From positions 1 to 64,000 of the forward strand of contig NZ_CANMTH010000015.1 of assembly GCF_947500765.1 (NCBI RefSeq): a DNA stretch of 64,000 nt, written 5' to 3'. The notes under the pieces were generated by a model. The model did no database searches and was not told the origin of the DNA. It saw nothing but the letters and a program-made list of their open reading frames with translations. Every line of letters starts with the position of its first letter. Positions within the stretch are counted from its first letter, which is position 1. Positions 46,173 through 54,604 of this stretch are shown here, piece after piece. The DNA is from an uncultured Formosa sp. GTDB lineage: Bacteria > Bacteroidota > Bacteroidia > Flavobacteriales > Flavobacteriaceae. The position numbers were made by a program, and so were the translations under genes.

Positions 46173-46651
46173 AATTCTTTTATCATCCAAACATTACAAG
46201 AATAATGTCCGGTTGTCCCCATCGGTTCATCTAAATTTTTAAATCCGATTTTATCATATAAATGGATTGCCGATTTTAAATAAGGCAACGTTTCTAAATA
46301 ACAGTGCTTAAAGCCATAATCTCTGCCTTTTTGCAAACACATCTCCATCATTGTTTTACCTATACCACACCCTCTAGCTTCATCTAAGAAATACATTTTT
46401 TGTAATTCACATACTTCCAATTCATCATCTATTGGTCCTATTCCTGCACCTCCAATAACGCGATTATTTTTAATAACCACAAAATAAGTCGATTTTGGCT
46501 TATTGTAAGCCTCAAACATATCATCTAAAGCTTTGTCTTCGTAAGCTGTACCAACTTTTGGTGCACCAGCCCCAATTAAAACGGTTCGAATCACCTCTGC
46601 GACTTGTTGATTATCTTTAGTTTGAATTTCTCTGATCTCGAAATGGCTCAT
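46169..46651 (-). CDS. GNAT-family N-acetyltransferase
   Basis: 160 residues from the ATG at 46651 (MSHFEIREIQ). Acetyl-CoA-binding motif A is visible as ARGCGIGKTMME at about residues 94-105. The neighbouring strands VIGGAGIGPIDDE and CELQKMYFLDE also fit. The open frame extends back to 46852, but that part is the complement of ribD coding sequence and is rejected. Its start is only 27 bp from the divergent ribD start, so its promoter must overlap ribD. The substrate is unknown. It is first in a four-gene operon with prmC, the LOG gene and ligA. Confidence 0.88.
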   Translation of the reverse strand: MSHFEIREIQTKDNQQVAEVIRTVLIGAGAPKVGTAYEDKALDDMFEAYNKPKSTYFVVIKNNRVIGGAGIGPIDDELEVCELQKMYFLDEARGCGIGKTMMEMCLQKGRDYGFKHCYLETLPYLKSAIHLYDKIGFKNLDEPMGTTGHYSCNVWMIKEL

Positions 46652-46666
46652 ACCCAATTTTAATCT

Positions 46667-46674
46667 TATTTTTG
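46667..46674 (+). promoter_or_regulatory. ribD promoter -7 box (TATTTTTG)
   Basis: An exact TAnnTTTG ending 4 bp before the GTG start of ribD, predicting a leaderless mRNA. No FMN riboswitch could fit between it and the start. Confidence 0.45.
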
Positions 46675-46678
46675 TGCC

Positions 46679-47683
46679 GTGAAGATACATGAAAAATACA
46701 TAAATCGCTGTATAGAAATTGCCAAAAACGGACTTGGAACTACACGACCAAACCCAATGGTAGGCTGTGTAATTGTAGTTAACAACGCCATTATTAGTGA
46801 AGGATTTACAAGCCCATATGGCGGACCTCATGCCGAAGTAAATGCGATTCAATCGGTTACAGATAAATCAGTTTTAAAAAATGCTACACTATATGTAACA
46901 TTAGAACCGTGTTCTCATTTTGGAAAAACGCCACCATGTAGCGACCTTATTATAAGACATAATATTCCAAAAGTTGTTATTGGCACTATAGACGATAATT
47001 CGTTAGTTGCTGGACAAGGCATAAAAAAATTACAAAATTCGGGATGCGAGGTTATTGTTGGTGTTTTAGAAGCTGCATGTAAAGACCTTCACAAACGTTT
47101 TTTTACATTTCACAATAAAAAGCGACCATATATTATTTTAAAATGGGCACAATCTGTCGATGGCTTTATAGCTCCTAAAACTAAAAAGGAACAAAAACCG
47201 GTATGGATTACCAACATATATTCTAGACAACTGGTGCATAAATGGCGCGCCGAAGAGCAAGCCATTTTAGTTGGAGGAAACACCATTTTACAAGACAATC
47301 CGAGTTTAACCGTTCGCGATTGGGTGGGACTACCCCCTACACGCATTGTAGTTGATACACATAATAACTTACCGGAAGAAGCTGCCGTATTTAATACTAC
47401 AGCTAAAACCATAAGGTTGACAGATGCTGAATTAAATACCTCACAACCTTTAGCGTCTCAAATCTGTGAACGTTTACACGAGCACAATATCACGTCTGTA
47501 ATTATTGAAGGCGGAAGCAAAACCCTTCAAACCTTTATAAATGAAAACCTTTGGGACGAAGCCCGTGTCTTTTACGGCACAAATCAGTTTTTAGAAGGCA
47601 CAAAAGCACCTGAAATAAAAGAATGCTTAACTTCTGAAACCAAACTATTAAACGATACTTTAAAATATTACATCAATGATTAA
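46679..47683 (+). CDS. ribD: Bifunctional riboflavin deaminase/reductase RibD
   Basis: A 334-residue enzyme for two early riboflavin steps. The N-terminal zinc deaminase has HAE at 51-53 and the cysteines Cys78 and Cys87 in LEPCSH and TPPC. The C-terminal NADPH reductase (from about 145) has ILKWAQSVDGF and later VIIEGGSKTLQTF. The start is GTG at 46679, directly followed by the family N-terminus KIHEKYINRC. It overlaps the HAD gene by 8 bp, so they are coupled. A partner phosphatase is needed between RibD and the later enzymes, and a HAD protein next door is suggestive. Confidence 0.95.
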   Translation: MKIHEKYINRCIEIAKNGLGTTRPNPMVGCVIVVNNAIISEGFTSPYGGPHAEVNAIQSVTDKSVLKNATLYVTLEPCSHFGKTPPCSDLIIRHNIPKVVIGTIDDNSLVAGQGIKKLQNSGCEVIVGVLEAACKDLHKRFFTFHNKKRPYIILKWAQSVDGFIAPKTKKEQKPVWITNIYSRQLVHKWRAEEQAILVGGNTILQDNPSLTVRDWVGLPPTRIVVDTHNNLPEEAAVFNTTAKTIRLTDAELNTSQPLASQICERLHEHNITSVIIEGGSKTLQTFINENLWDEARVFYGTNQFLEGTKAPEIKECLTSETKLLNDTLKYYIND

Positions 47684-48290
47684 AACAATAATATTCGATT
47701 TTGGAGACGTATTTATCAACCTAGATAAAGTCGGTGCTCTTGAAAATGCTTTACTTAATTTTAAACTAGACAGCATTCCTGAAGACTTAACTCATATTAA
47801 CAGTCTATATGAAATGGGCCTGATGGATACCTCTGAATTTGTAGAGTTTTACGAATCGTCTTTTCCAGATGTAAAGTCCGATAAAATTCTAGAAATATGG
47901 AACTCAATCTTAAAAGATTTCCCACATCATCGGTTAGAATTTTTAAAAGCACTTTCAGAAAGTAAGAAATACAAGTTGATATTATTAAGCAATACTAACG
48001 ATTTACATATCGAATTTGTAAAAAGTTATGTACCATTTTTTAATGAGTTTCAAAGTTATTTTGATGTGTTCTACCTATCACATGAAATCAACTTAAGAAA
48101 ACCGAACCCAGATATCTACGAATATGTTTTAAAGCAAAACAACCTTGTAGCTTCTGAAACATTATTTGTAGACGATCTTAAAGAAAACACCACCGCTGCA
48201 GAAAAACTAGGAATCCACACTTGGAATATCAACCCAGCTAAAGAAGACGTCACAACCCTTTTTGAAACTAAAAAAGAACTATTTAGCTAA
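47676..48290 (+). CDS. HAD-superfamily hydrolase (subfamily IA)
   Basis: A 204-residue phosphatase-like protein. Motif I is FDFGDVF with nucleophile Asp8. The residue two further on is Gly, as in the YihX/epoxide-hydrolase-N group rather than the usual DxD. Motif II is LLSNTND, motif III KPNPDIY and motif IV VDDLKEN. The 8-bp overlap with ribD suggests it could supply the missing 5-amino-6-ribitylamino-uracil phosphate phosphatase. This is inference from position only. YigZ follows 3 bp after its stop. Confidence 0.85.
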   Translation: MIKTIIFDFGDVFINLDKVGALENALLNFKLDSIPEDLTHINSLYEMGLMDTSEFVEFYESSFPDVKSDKILEIWNSILKDFPHHRLEFLKALSESKKYKLILLSNTNDLHIEFVKSYVPFFNEFQSYFDVFYLSHEINLRKPNPDIYEYVLKQNNLVASETLFVDDLKENTTAAEKLGIHTWNINPAKEDVTTLFETKKELFS

Positions 48291-48293
48291 TTT

Positions 48294-48902
48294 TTGGAAG
48301 TACAAGACACATACAAAACGATTTTAAAACCGTCTGAAGAAACACTCTTTAAAGAAAAAAACAGTAAGTTTTTTGGATATGCTTTTCCGGTAAAGACAGA
48401 AGACGACGTAAAAGAACATCTAGAAGCCATAAAGAAACAACATCATTCTGCTAGGCATTGGTGTTATGCATATCAATTAGGGACAGAAAACATTGCATAT
48501 CGTGCAAACGACGATGGCGAACCTAATAATTCTGCAGGCATGCCTATTTATGGGCAAATTCAGTCTTTCGATGTTACAAACGTTCTAATTATTGTCGTTC
48601 GATATTTTGGAGGTGTAAAATTAGGAGTTGGAGGATTAATTAGCGCATACCGAACATCTGCCCAATTAAGTTTAGAAGCATCAAACATTGTAGAACGCAC
48701 CATAAATATAGATTACCTTATTATTTTTGATTACAAAAACATGAATAAGGTGATGCGTATTATTAAGGAGAAAAATTTAAATGTTATTAATCAGAAATTA
48801 GAACTGAATTGCGAGCTCACCATTTCTGTTAGAAAAAAAGATGCTGAAGCTGTGTTTAATAGTTTCAGCATCTTATTTGAAGTTGATATAAAAGAACTGT
48901 AA
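48294..48902 (+). CDS. YigZ/IMPACT-family protein
   Basis: A 202-residue protein with the UPF0029 N-terminal domain. The signature HSARHWCYAYQLG, the segment ANDDGEPNNSAGMPI and VVRYFGGVKLGVGGL are strong matches. A ferredoxin-like C-terminal domain follows. Eukaryotic IMPACT modulates GCN2. The bacterial role is unclear, though ribosome- or nucleic acid-linked functions have been proposed. The start is TTG at 48294, 3 bp after the HAD gene stop. It is third in the ribD operon. Confidence 0.93.
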   Translation: MEVQDTYKTILKPSEETLFKEKNSKFFGYAFPVKTEDDVKEHLEAIKKQHHSARHWCYAYQLGTENIAYRANDDGEPNNSAGMPIYGQIQSFDVTNVLIIVVRYFGGVKLGVGGLISAYRTSAQLSLEASNIVERTINIDYLIIFDYKNMNKVMRIIKEKNLNVINQKLELNCELTISVRKKDAEAVFNSFSILFEVDIKEL

Positions 48903-48904
48903 GA

Positions 48905-49303
48905 TTATTCGGGTATAAGATCTAATATATATTTCGGACATTTCATAGGACGTCTGGTTTCCATATTTATAAAAGCCAAAACAGTATTTGCTAAAACCAG
49001 TAATTCCCCCTCTTGATTAGTGATTTCAAAGTCAAAATCAATCTTAACACTTGGTTGCTTTTTTAGTATTGTTTTTACTTTAATTACCTCATCGTAAAAA
49101 GCTGATTTTTTGTAATTTAAAGTCATTGATATTACTGGTAACATTATACCTTGCGCTTCCATCTCTTTATAAGACACACCTAACGACCTTAACCACTCAG
49201 TCCGCGCCATTTCTAGGTACAACGCATAATTACCATGATGGACAACCCCCATTTGATCGGTTTCTCCATATCTTACTCTTATTTCTATTTCGTTAATTAT
49301 CAT
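48905..49303 (-). CDS. Acyl-CoA thioesterase (YbgC/4HBT family)
   Basis: A 132-residue hotdog-fold protein. The family signature RYGETDQMGVVHHGNYALYL at residues 10-29 contains the catalytic Asp and the turn of the central helix. VIKVKTILKKQPSVKIDF forms the second strand set. It probably hydrolyses short or medium acyl-CoA or acyl-ACP, and the physiological substrate is unknown. It is convergent with YigZ, separated by 2 bp, and divergent from dnaA. Confidence 0.92.
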   Translation of the reverse strand: MIINEIEIRVRYGETDQMGVVHHGNYALYLEMARTEWLRSLGVSYKEMEAQGIMLPVISMTLNYKKSAFYDEVIKVKTILKKQPSVKIDFDFEITNQEGELLVLANTVLAFINMETRRPMKCPKYILDLIPE

Positions 49304-49354
49304 GCTTAAATTTCATTATTTTTTCGTAGCTTACAATGCCTGATAAACATGAGG

Positions 49355-49486
49355 AAAAAAATCTTAAAATTCAATAGCAAAGCATTTTTTTTTTAAGATT
49401 TTTGTTCACATATTTGTCAAACCAAAAAACGAGAGAAATTTTCAATATCTCTCATTAACTTTAACTAAAAAATCTTTTAAATTATA
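49355..49486. promoter_or_regulatory. dnaA upstream region with large A/T hairpin
   Basis: A perfect 13-bp inverted repeat AAAAATCTTAAAA/TTTTAAGATTTTT (49357-49369 and 49391-49403) with a 21-base loop. A second repeat GAGAGA-11 bp-TCTCTC (49431-49436 and 49448-49453) lies 33 bp before the dnaA ATG. No cluster of TTATCCACA boxes was found. The nearest sequence, TTGTTCACA, has two mismatches, so this is not supported as an origin. Confidence 0.4.
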
Positions 49487-50914
49487 ATGAGTGTAACTGC
49501 GCAATCGGTATGGAGTAACTGTCTCGAATTTATAAAAGATAATATCCAACCGCAAGCATATAAAACATGGTTTGAACCTATTGCCGCAGTTAAGTTAACG
49601 GACAATGCTTTAAGCATACAAGTACCGAGCAAATTTTTCTACGAGTGGCTGGAAGAACACTATGTTAAAATTTTAAAAGTAGCTTTAACTAAAGAATTAG
49701 GTGAAAAAGCCAAATTGGTTTACATTATTAAAATGGAAAACACTTATGGCAATAAGCAACCGTTTACAGAACGTATTCCTAGTTCAAGCAGATCTGCTGT
49801 AAAAGCACAAGATGTAGATATACCTCTTAATAACAAAAACCCAGAATTACGTAATCCGTTTATTATTCCTGGTATTAGAAATGTTAAGATCGAATCTCAA
49901 CTTAATCCAAATTACAGTTTCGACAACTTTTTAGAAGGAGATTCTAACCGTTTAGCACGAAGCGCTGGTTTAGCTGTTTCTGCAAAACCGGGAGGAACAT
50001 CGTTTAATCCGTTATTAATTTTTGGTGGTGTTGGTCTTGGAAAAACACACTTAGCGCACGCTATTGGTGTTGAAATAAAAGACAAATATCCTGAAAAAAC
50101 GGTTTTATATATCTCTGCCGAGAAGTTTACGCAACAATACATAGACTCTGTTAAGAAAAATAATAGAAATGACTTTATTCACTTCTATCAAATAATAGAT
50201 GTTTTAATTATTGACGATGTACAATTCTTATCTGGTAAAACAGGAACACAGGATGTGTTTTTTCACATTTTTAACCACTTACACCAAAACGGTAAGCAAG
50301 TTATTTTAACGAGTGATAAAGCACCTGTAGACATGCAGGATATTGAACAACGTTTATTATCACGTTTTAAATGGGGATTATCTGCAGAAATGCAAAGTCC
50401 AGATTTTGAAACTCGTGTTTCTATTGTTAACAACAAATTATATCGCGATGGTGTAGACATGCCAGAAGAGATTGTTGAATATGTTGCAAAACACATTAAA
50501 ACAAATGTGAGAGAATTAGAAGGTGCCATTATTTCTTTAATCGCACAATCGTCTTTCAATAAAAAAGAAATCACTTTAGACCTTGCAAAACAAATTGTTG
50601 AAAAATTTGTCAAAAACACAAAACGCGAAGTATCAATAGATTACATACAAAAAGTAGTGTCTGATTATTTCCAAATGAATGTAGACACACTTCAATCTAA
50701 AACAAGAAAACGTCATATTGTACAAGCAAGACAATTGGCTATGTTTTTTGCTAAGAAATACACCAAAGCATCTCTAGCCAGTATTGGATCGCAAATTGGA
50801 AAACGTGATCACGCTACAGTACTTCATGCCTGTAAAACGGTTGATAATTTATCGACTACAGACAAACAATTTAAAAAGTACGTTGAAGATATTACTAAAA
50901 AGCTTTCGGTTTAA
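49487..50914 (+). CDS. dnaA: Chromosomal replication initiator DnaA
   Basis: A 475-residue initiator. Domain I (1-85) contacts helicase and regulators, and domain II is a short linker. The AAA+ domain III has Walker A GGVGLGKT (180-187), Walker B VLIIDDVQFL and sensor II. The C-terminal domain IV carries the DNA-binding signature RDHATVLHACKTV, which reads DnaA boxes. Length and order are normal. It is followed 12 bp later by a low-molecular-weight phosphatase gene. No origin-like DnaA-box cluster is visible beside it. Confidence 0.98.
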   Translation: MSVTAQSVWSNCLEFIKDNIQPQAYKTWFEPIAAVKLTDNALSIQVPSKFFYEWLEEHYVKILKVALTKELGEKAKLVYIIKMENTYGNKQPFTERIPSSSRSAVKAQDVDIPLNNKNPELRNPFIIPGIRNVKIESQLNPNYSFDNFLEGDSNRLARSAGLAVSAKPGGTSFNPLLIFGGVGLGKTHLAHAIGVEIKDKYPEKTVLYISAEKFTQQYIDSVKKNNRNDFIHFYQIIDVLIIDDVQFLSGKTGTQDVFFHIFNHLHQNGKQVILTSDKAPVDMQDIEQRLLSRFKWGLSAEMQSPDFETRVSIVNNKLYRDGVDMPEEIVEYVAKHIKTNVRELEGAIISLIAQSSFNKKEITLDLAKQIVEKFVKNTKREVSIDYIQKVVSDYFQMNVDTLQSKTRKRHIVQARQLAMFFAKKYTKASLASIGSQIGKRDHATVLHACKTVDNLSTTDKQFKKYVEDITKKLSV

Positions 50915-50926
50915 AACACACTTACA

Positions 50927-51379
50927 ATGACTAAAATACTTATGGTTTGCCTAGGCAACATCTGCCGATCTCCATTGGCAGAAGGTATTTTACGATCTAA
51001 ATTACCTTACGAAGATTTTGTTATAGATTCTGCAGGAACGGCAAATTATCACACCGGTTCTAATCCTGATAACAGATCTATAACTGTTGGTAATAAATAC
51101 GGTATCAATATTTCAAAATTAATGGGACGCCAATTTTCTGTTCGCGATTTTGATGATTTTGATATAATATACGCCATGGATGGTTCTAATTTCGACAACA
51201 TTATACGTTTAGCACGGCACGAAGCTGACAAAGCTAAAGTGAAGATGATTTTAAATGAAGTCTACCCCGATCAAAATTACGATGTTCCAGATCCGTATCA
51301 CGGCGGAACTCACGGTTTTGAAAATGTATACAAAATGCTAGATGAAGCTTGCGATATTATTGCTGAAAAATTAAAATAA
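50927..51379 (+). CDS. Low-molecular-weight protein-tyrosine phosphatase
   Basis: A 150-residue phosphatase with the C-x5-R loop CLGNICRS at residues 8-15 (nucleophile Cys8, Arg14) and the general-acid motif DPYH near 125. It likely dephosphorylates tyrosine kinases or their targets, for instance in polysaccharide export, but no kinase is nearby. It starts 12 bp after dnaA and probably shares its transcript. Confidence 0.94.
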   Translation: MTKILMVCLGNICRSPLAEGILRSKLPYEDFVIDSAGTANYHTGSNPDNRSITVGNKYGINISKLMGRQFSVRDFDDFDIIYAMDGSNFDNIIRLARHEADKAKVKMILNEVYPDQNYDVPDPYHGGTHGFENVYKMLDEACDIIAEKLK

Positions 51380-51423
51380 TACCATTCAGTTTAACTTTAA
51401 AAGCTGAATTAATCTATACAATT

Positions 51424-52140
51424 ATGAAAACTTCTTTAGGAAAACTTTATCTTATTCCAACCACTTTAGGCGATAACGATCCCTTAGAAGTACTTCCTAT
51501 TTCTGTTAAAACCATCATTGAAAATACCAATATATTTATTGTTGAAAATGAAAAAACAGCAAGACGTTTTATAAAACGAATTTGTCCTGAAACGATACAA
51601 TCTGATTTAGATTTTTTTCATTTAAATAAATTTACTTCAGAAAGTGATTTACCAAGCTTTTTAGAAGCGTGTTTAAACGGAACTAATGTTGGTTTACTTT
51701 CTGAAGCAGGTTGCCCAAGTGTAGCAGATCCAGGTTCTGATGTTGTAAATATCGCTCATCAGCAAGGCATACAAGTTGTGCCTTTAGTAGGACCATCTTC
51801 CATCCTACTTGCACTTATGAGTTCTGGAATGAATGGTCAAGGGTTTTCTTTTAATGGCTATTTACCTATAGATAAAAGCGAGAGAAAACATGAATTAAAA
51901 CGTTTAGAGCGTTTATCTTTAGAACACAATCAGTCACAAATTTTTATTGAAACACCTTACAGAAATAATAAGATGCTTGAAGACATTTCTAACACCTTAA
52001 GTAAAGGTACTATGGTTTGTGTAGCATGTGATATTACATTACCAACAGAGTTTATTAAAACAAAACCAGCTTCAGAATGGTCTAAAAACACTGAAGACCT
52101 CCATAAGAGGCCTTCAATATTTATAATTCATAAAAGTTAA
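51424..52140 (+). CDS. RsmI-like SAM-dependent methyltransferase
   Basis: A 238-residue tetrapyrrole-methylase-fold protein. LSEAGCPSVADPGSDVV and LVGPSSILLALMSSG are the family SAM-binding segments, and GFSFNGYLP matches the RsmI subgroup. RsmI methylates the 2'-O of C1402 in 16S rRNA. This protein is shorter than typical RsmI (about 280) and its N-terminus (GKLYLIPTTLGD) differs from the usual GTPIGN loop. It may therefore be the Bacteroidota variant or a paralogue, and I leave the symbol empty. It is third in the dnaA run. Confidence 0.82.
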   Translation: MKTSLGKLYLIPTTLGDNDPLEVLPISVKTIIENTNIFIVENEKTARRFIKRICPETIQSDLDFFHLNKFTSESDLPSFLEACLNGTNVGLLSEAGCPSVADPGSDVVNIAHQQGIQVVPLVGPSSILLALMSSGMNGQGFSFNGYLPIDKSERKHELKRLERLSLEHNQSQIFIETPYRNNKMLEDISNTLSKGTMVCVACDITLPTEFIKTKPASEWSKNTEDLHKRPSIFIIHKS

Positions 52141-52143
52141 AAC

Positions 52144-52815
52144 TTAAGCTTTATTCACTTTAGCTTTTTTGTTTGGCTTTACAAAAGATGTATCATATCC
52201 AGAAAACTTCTTCATATAATGCTCAATTGTTGTTCCATAAGCATCAGAAAAACTGATAGATCCATGACTTCTCAGATATTTCTTAACACTTCCAGGCCCA
52301 GATAAATGTGCTGCTGCTAATATCCCTGATTCGGTAATAACAACACCATTTATTTTTTTACCTACATAATTTTTAATGTCACGTCTTAAAATCCATTTAT
52401 TACGTTCTGCATTTGCTAAAAATGCTTTTTCTTGTAACTCTGGATTCTTTAGAAACTGTACCGGATTATGAATACCGATAATTTTTAAAGTTTCTTTTCC
52501 AAATTGGTATTTTCCTAAATACCCCAATGTATTCACTGTAAAATAATTACCTCTAGATTCTTTAAAACCTAAAGCTTCTTTAAAACCTACATACGTTTTT
52601 CCTAAAGAAGGTGAAAACGAACTTGCAATATCTGTTTTTAATGCTTCTGCATTGTTATAGCTAATACTATCATTAACCATGTTATAATTTAAGGCCAAGC
52701 CTTTTGTCAAATAACTGTCCCCGACTTTAAAAGTTTCATCTGTTGAAAACGAAAAGAAAGCCAAAGAACATATTGCAAGAATTACGAATAAGTAACTTCC
52801 AATATTTTTTATCAT
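52144..52815 (-). CDS. Secreted lysozyme/transglycosylase-like protein
   Basis: A 223-residue protein with an N-terminal signal or anchor helix (about 5-23). Residues 80-200 look like a lysozyme-superfamily fold: FKESRGNYFTVN places a candidate catalytic Glu in the usual E-S position. LGYLGKYQFGKETLK and GILAAAHLSGPG resemble the downstream glycine-rich and helical motifs of soluble lytic transglycosylases. It probably cleaves peptidoglycan outside the inner membrane. It ends in a Lys-rich tail. It is near mltG, but a 221-bp spacer with its own promoter box separates them. Confidence 0.75.
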   Translation of the reverse strand: MIKNIGSYLFVILAICSLAFFSFSTDETFKVGDSYLTKGLALNYNMVNDSISYNNAEALKTDIASSFSPSLGKTYVGFKEALGFKESRGNYFTVNTLGYLGKYQFGKETLKIIGIHNPVQFLKNPELQEKAFLANAERNKWILRRDIKNYVGKKINGVVITESGILAAAHLSGPGSVKKYLRSHGSISFSDAYGTTIEHYMKKFSGYDTSFVKPNKKAKVNKA

Positions 52816-52828
52816 ACGATTTAATTTC

Positions 52829-52877
52829 TTCAGGTGGGTAATAGATGTTTACCTGAAAATTTCAGCTTGCAAATATA
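52829..52877 (-). promoter_or_regulatory. Promoter box and leader hairpin of the lysozyme-like gene
   Basis: A minus-strand TATATTTG at 52870-52877. The predicted leader of about 50 nt contains the inverted repeat TTCAGGT/ACCTGAA (52829-52835 and 52851-52857), ending 13 bp before the ATG. It could occlude or expose the start site. Confidence 0.4.
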
Positions 52878-53036
52878 CAACATTTTTATTAATCTGAAAA
52901 CTAATTGATTAACAGAAATATAGTGCTTCTATTATGCTACAAACGTACGTTTTAACCGAGTTTAGATGGTGTTTTAGTTTCTTTTCGCGAAGGAAAAATA
53001 TTACATAAACTTTTGTTAAAATTCTATTTTAGGAAC

Positions 53037-54080
53037 CTAATGCGTGATTCCTTGACGATTTAAGTAGCTTTGATATGCTCTTGCATTGGCGTTATGTTGA
53101 CTTAAATTCTTAGCAAATCTATGATATCCGATACGCTCTGCATCTGCTGCAAAATAATAATAATCATGCTTCTCTGCATTTAAAACTGCTTTAATAGCTG
53201 TAAGATCTGCCATTGCTATTGGTCCAGGAGGCAATCCGCCATTTAAATATGTATTATAAGGAGATTCAATTGCTTTATGAATATTTAAAACACGCTTTAT
53301 AATAGTATTTTTATATTCAGGTAATTGATAAGCTGCAAATTTTAAAGTAGGATCTGCTTGCAAAGGCATACCAACTTTTAATCTGTTTAAATACACTCCC
53401 GCAATTCTAGGCTGTTCGTCGGCGGCTTTAGATTCTTCATGTACAATAGAGGCTAAAGTAATGACTTCGTTTTGAGTCAATCCAATTGCTTTTGCTTTTG
53501 CTAATCTGGTTTCATTCCAAAATCGTTTATATTCCGTAAGCATACGGTCTCTAAATTCTTCTCCAGAAGTATTCCAGAAAAACTCATAACTATTAGGAAT
53601 ATACATCCCTAACAGCGTTGCTTTATTAAATGTGTTATCTTTTAAAAATAAGGTATCTCTCATAGCGGTTAATAGCTCTAAACTATCTGCTTCAATTTGA
53701 GTTGAGATACGACCTGCTAATTTCTCTATATTTTCTTGATTATTAAAAGCAACTTGAATTGGGATATTATTAATACGTATAGAATTTATAATATCGTTAT
53801 TATTCATATCTTTCGCAATACGGAACTTTCCAGCTTTAATATGAGTAGTATATTGTTTACGTTCTGCCAAAGCATCAAACTTATCAATATCTTTTAAAAG
53901 AGGTTTTAATTGTTCTCGTACATCTTGATAAGATGCTCCGGTAGCAACATAAATGTATGCACTTTCATTATTAAAAGCCGTATTTGGCTTAAACATGGCT
54001 GAATATACATAGTTTGCAAAAAATGCAGCAACTACAAGTCCAATTAGCACTATGGCTACAATAATTTTTTTAATATACAT
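53037..54080 (-). CDS. mltG: Endolytic murein transglycosylase MltG
   Basis: A 347-residue inner-membrane enzyme that cuts nascent glycan strands and sets their length. It has one N-terminal TM (about 5-25), an ancillary region, and the YceG catalytic domain with YIPNSYEFFW and the active Glu in ASIVHEESKAADEQPRIAGVYLNRL. LQADPTLKFA and GLPPGPIAMADLTAIKAVL are further signatures. Its ATG shares one base with the stop of the GNAT gene (TAATG), so it is translated in a coupled dapF-GNAT-mltG unit. Confidence 0.95.
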   Translation of the reverse strand: MYIKKIIVAIVLIGLVVAAFFANYVYSAMFKPNTAFNNESAYIYVATGASYQDVREQLKPLLKDIDKFDALAERKQYTTHIKAGKFRIAKDMNNNDIINSIRINNIPIQVAFNNQENIEKLAGRISTQIEADSLELLTAMRDTLFLKDNTFNKATLLGMYIPNSYEFFWNTSGEEFRDRMLTEYKRFWNETRLAKAKAIGLTQNEVITLASIVHEESKAADEQPRIAGVYLNRLKVGMPLQADPTLKFAAYQLPEYKNTIIKRVLNIHKAIESPYNTYLNGGLPPGPIAMADLTAIKAVLNAEKHDYYYFAADAERIGYHRFAKNLSQHNANARAYQSYLNRQGITH

Positions 54081-54604
54081 TAGTTATTAATTAGTTGAAA
54101 AAGAAATTCGTTTTTATATGTTCCGTTTACAAGGTTCCAGTCTTTTTTTAACCCAACATTTTGGAAACCTTGATTAGTAAATAGTTTAAGACTAGCCTTA
54201 TTGTCTTCAGATATATTACAATACACTTGATGTAATTGAAGTTGAATAAAACAATAATTTATTAATAAAGACAATGCTTCGCTACCATAGCCTTTATCAC
54301 GTTTCTCGACATCGTTTATTAATATACCTATACCGGCTTTTCTATTTTTAAAATCGAAATCGAAAATATCTATTAAACCAATCGTATTATTATCATAATC
54401 TGAAATCACTAAACGTAATTGCTTAACTTCGTAAATATCAAGATGTGCCTGCTCTAAATACTGTTTAATTAAATAGCGAGAATACGGTGTTTGGGTGTTG
54501 CTTAGTTCCCAGATAGATTCATCATTTTCAACTTTATGAATATAATCTAAATCTTCAGGTTCTAAACCTCGTAAATAAATATGTTTGCCTTTTAAGGTTA
54601 CCAT
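54080..54604 (-). CDS. GNAT-family acetyltransferase (RimJ/SpeG-like)
   Basis: A 174-residue protein. It begins with LKGKHIYLRGLEPEDLDYI, typical of RimJ/RimL-type or spermidine-type GNATs. The acetyl-CoA motif is KRDKGYGSEALSLLINYCF near 105-123, and the C-terminal LFTNQGFQNVG is standard. The substrate is unknown. It overlaps dapF by 7 bp upstream and mltG by 1 bp downstream. The location suggests a possible link to cell-wall metabolism, but that is inference. Confidence 0.88.
   Translation of the reverse strand: MVTLKGKHIYLRGLEPEDLDYIHKVENDESIWELSNTQTPYSRYLIKQYLEQAHLDIYEVKQLRLVISDYDNNTIGLIDIFDFDFKNRKAGIGILINDVEKRDKGYGSEALSLLINYCFIQLQLHQVYCNISEDNKASLKLFTNQGFQNVGLKKDWNLVNGTYKNEFLFQLINN

Noticed and set aside
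46652..46678. FMN riboswitch before ribD
   Set aside because: The gap is far too short and a promoter box lies 4 bp before the start.
46652..46852. N-terminal extension of the GNAT reading frame
   Set aside because: It is the reverse complement of the ribD start region and lacks GNAT similarity. The ATG at 46651 gives a normal family N-terminus.
49304..49486. Possible oriC next to dnaA
   Set aside because: Only one box-like sequence with two mismatches (TTGTTCACA) is present and there is no cluster.
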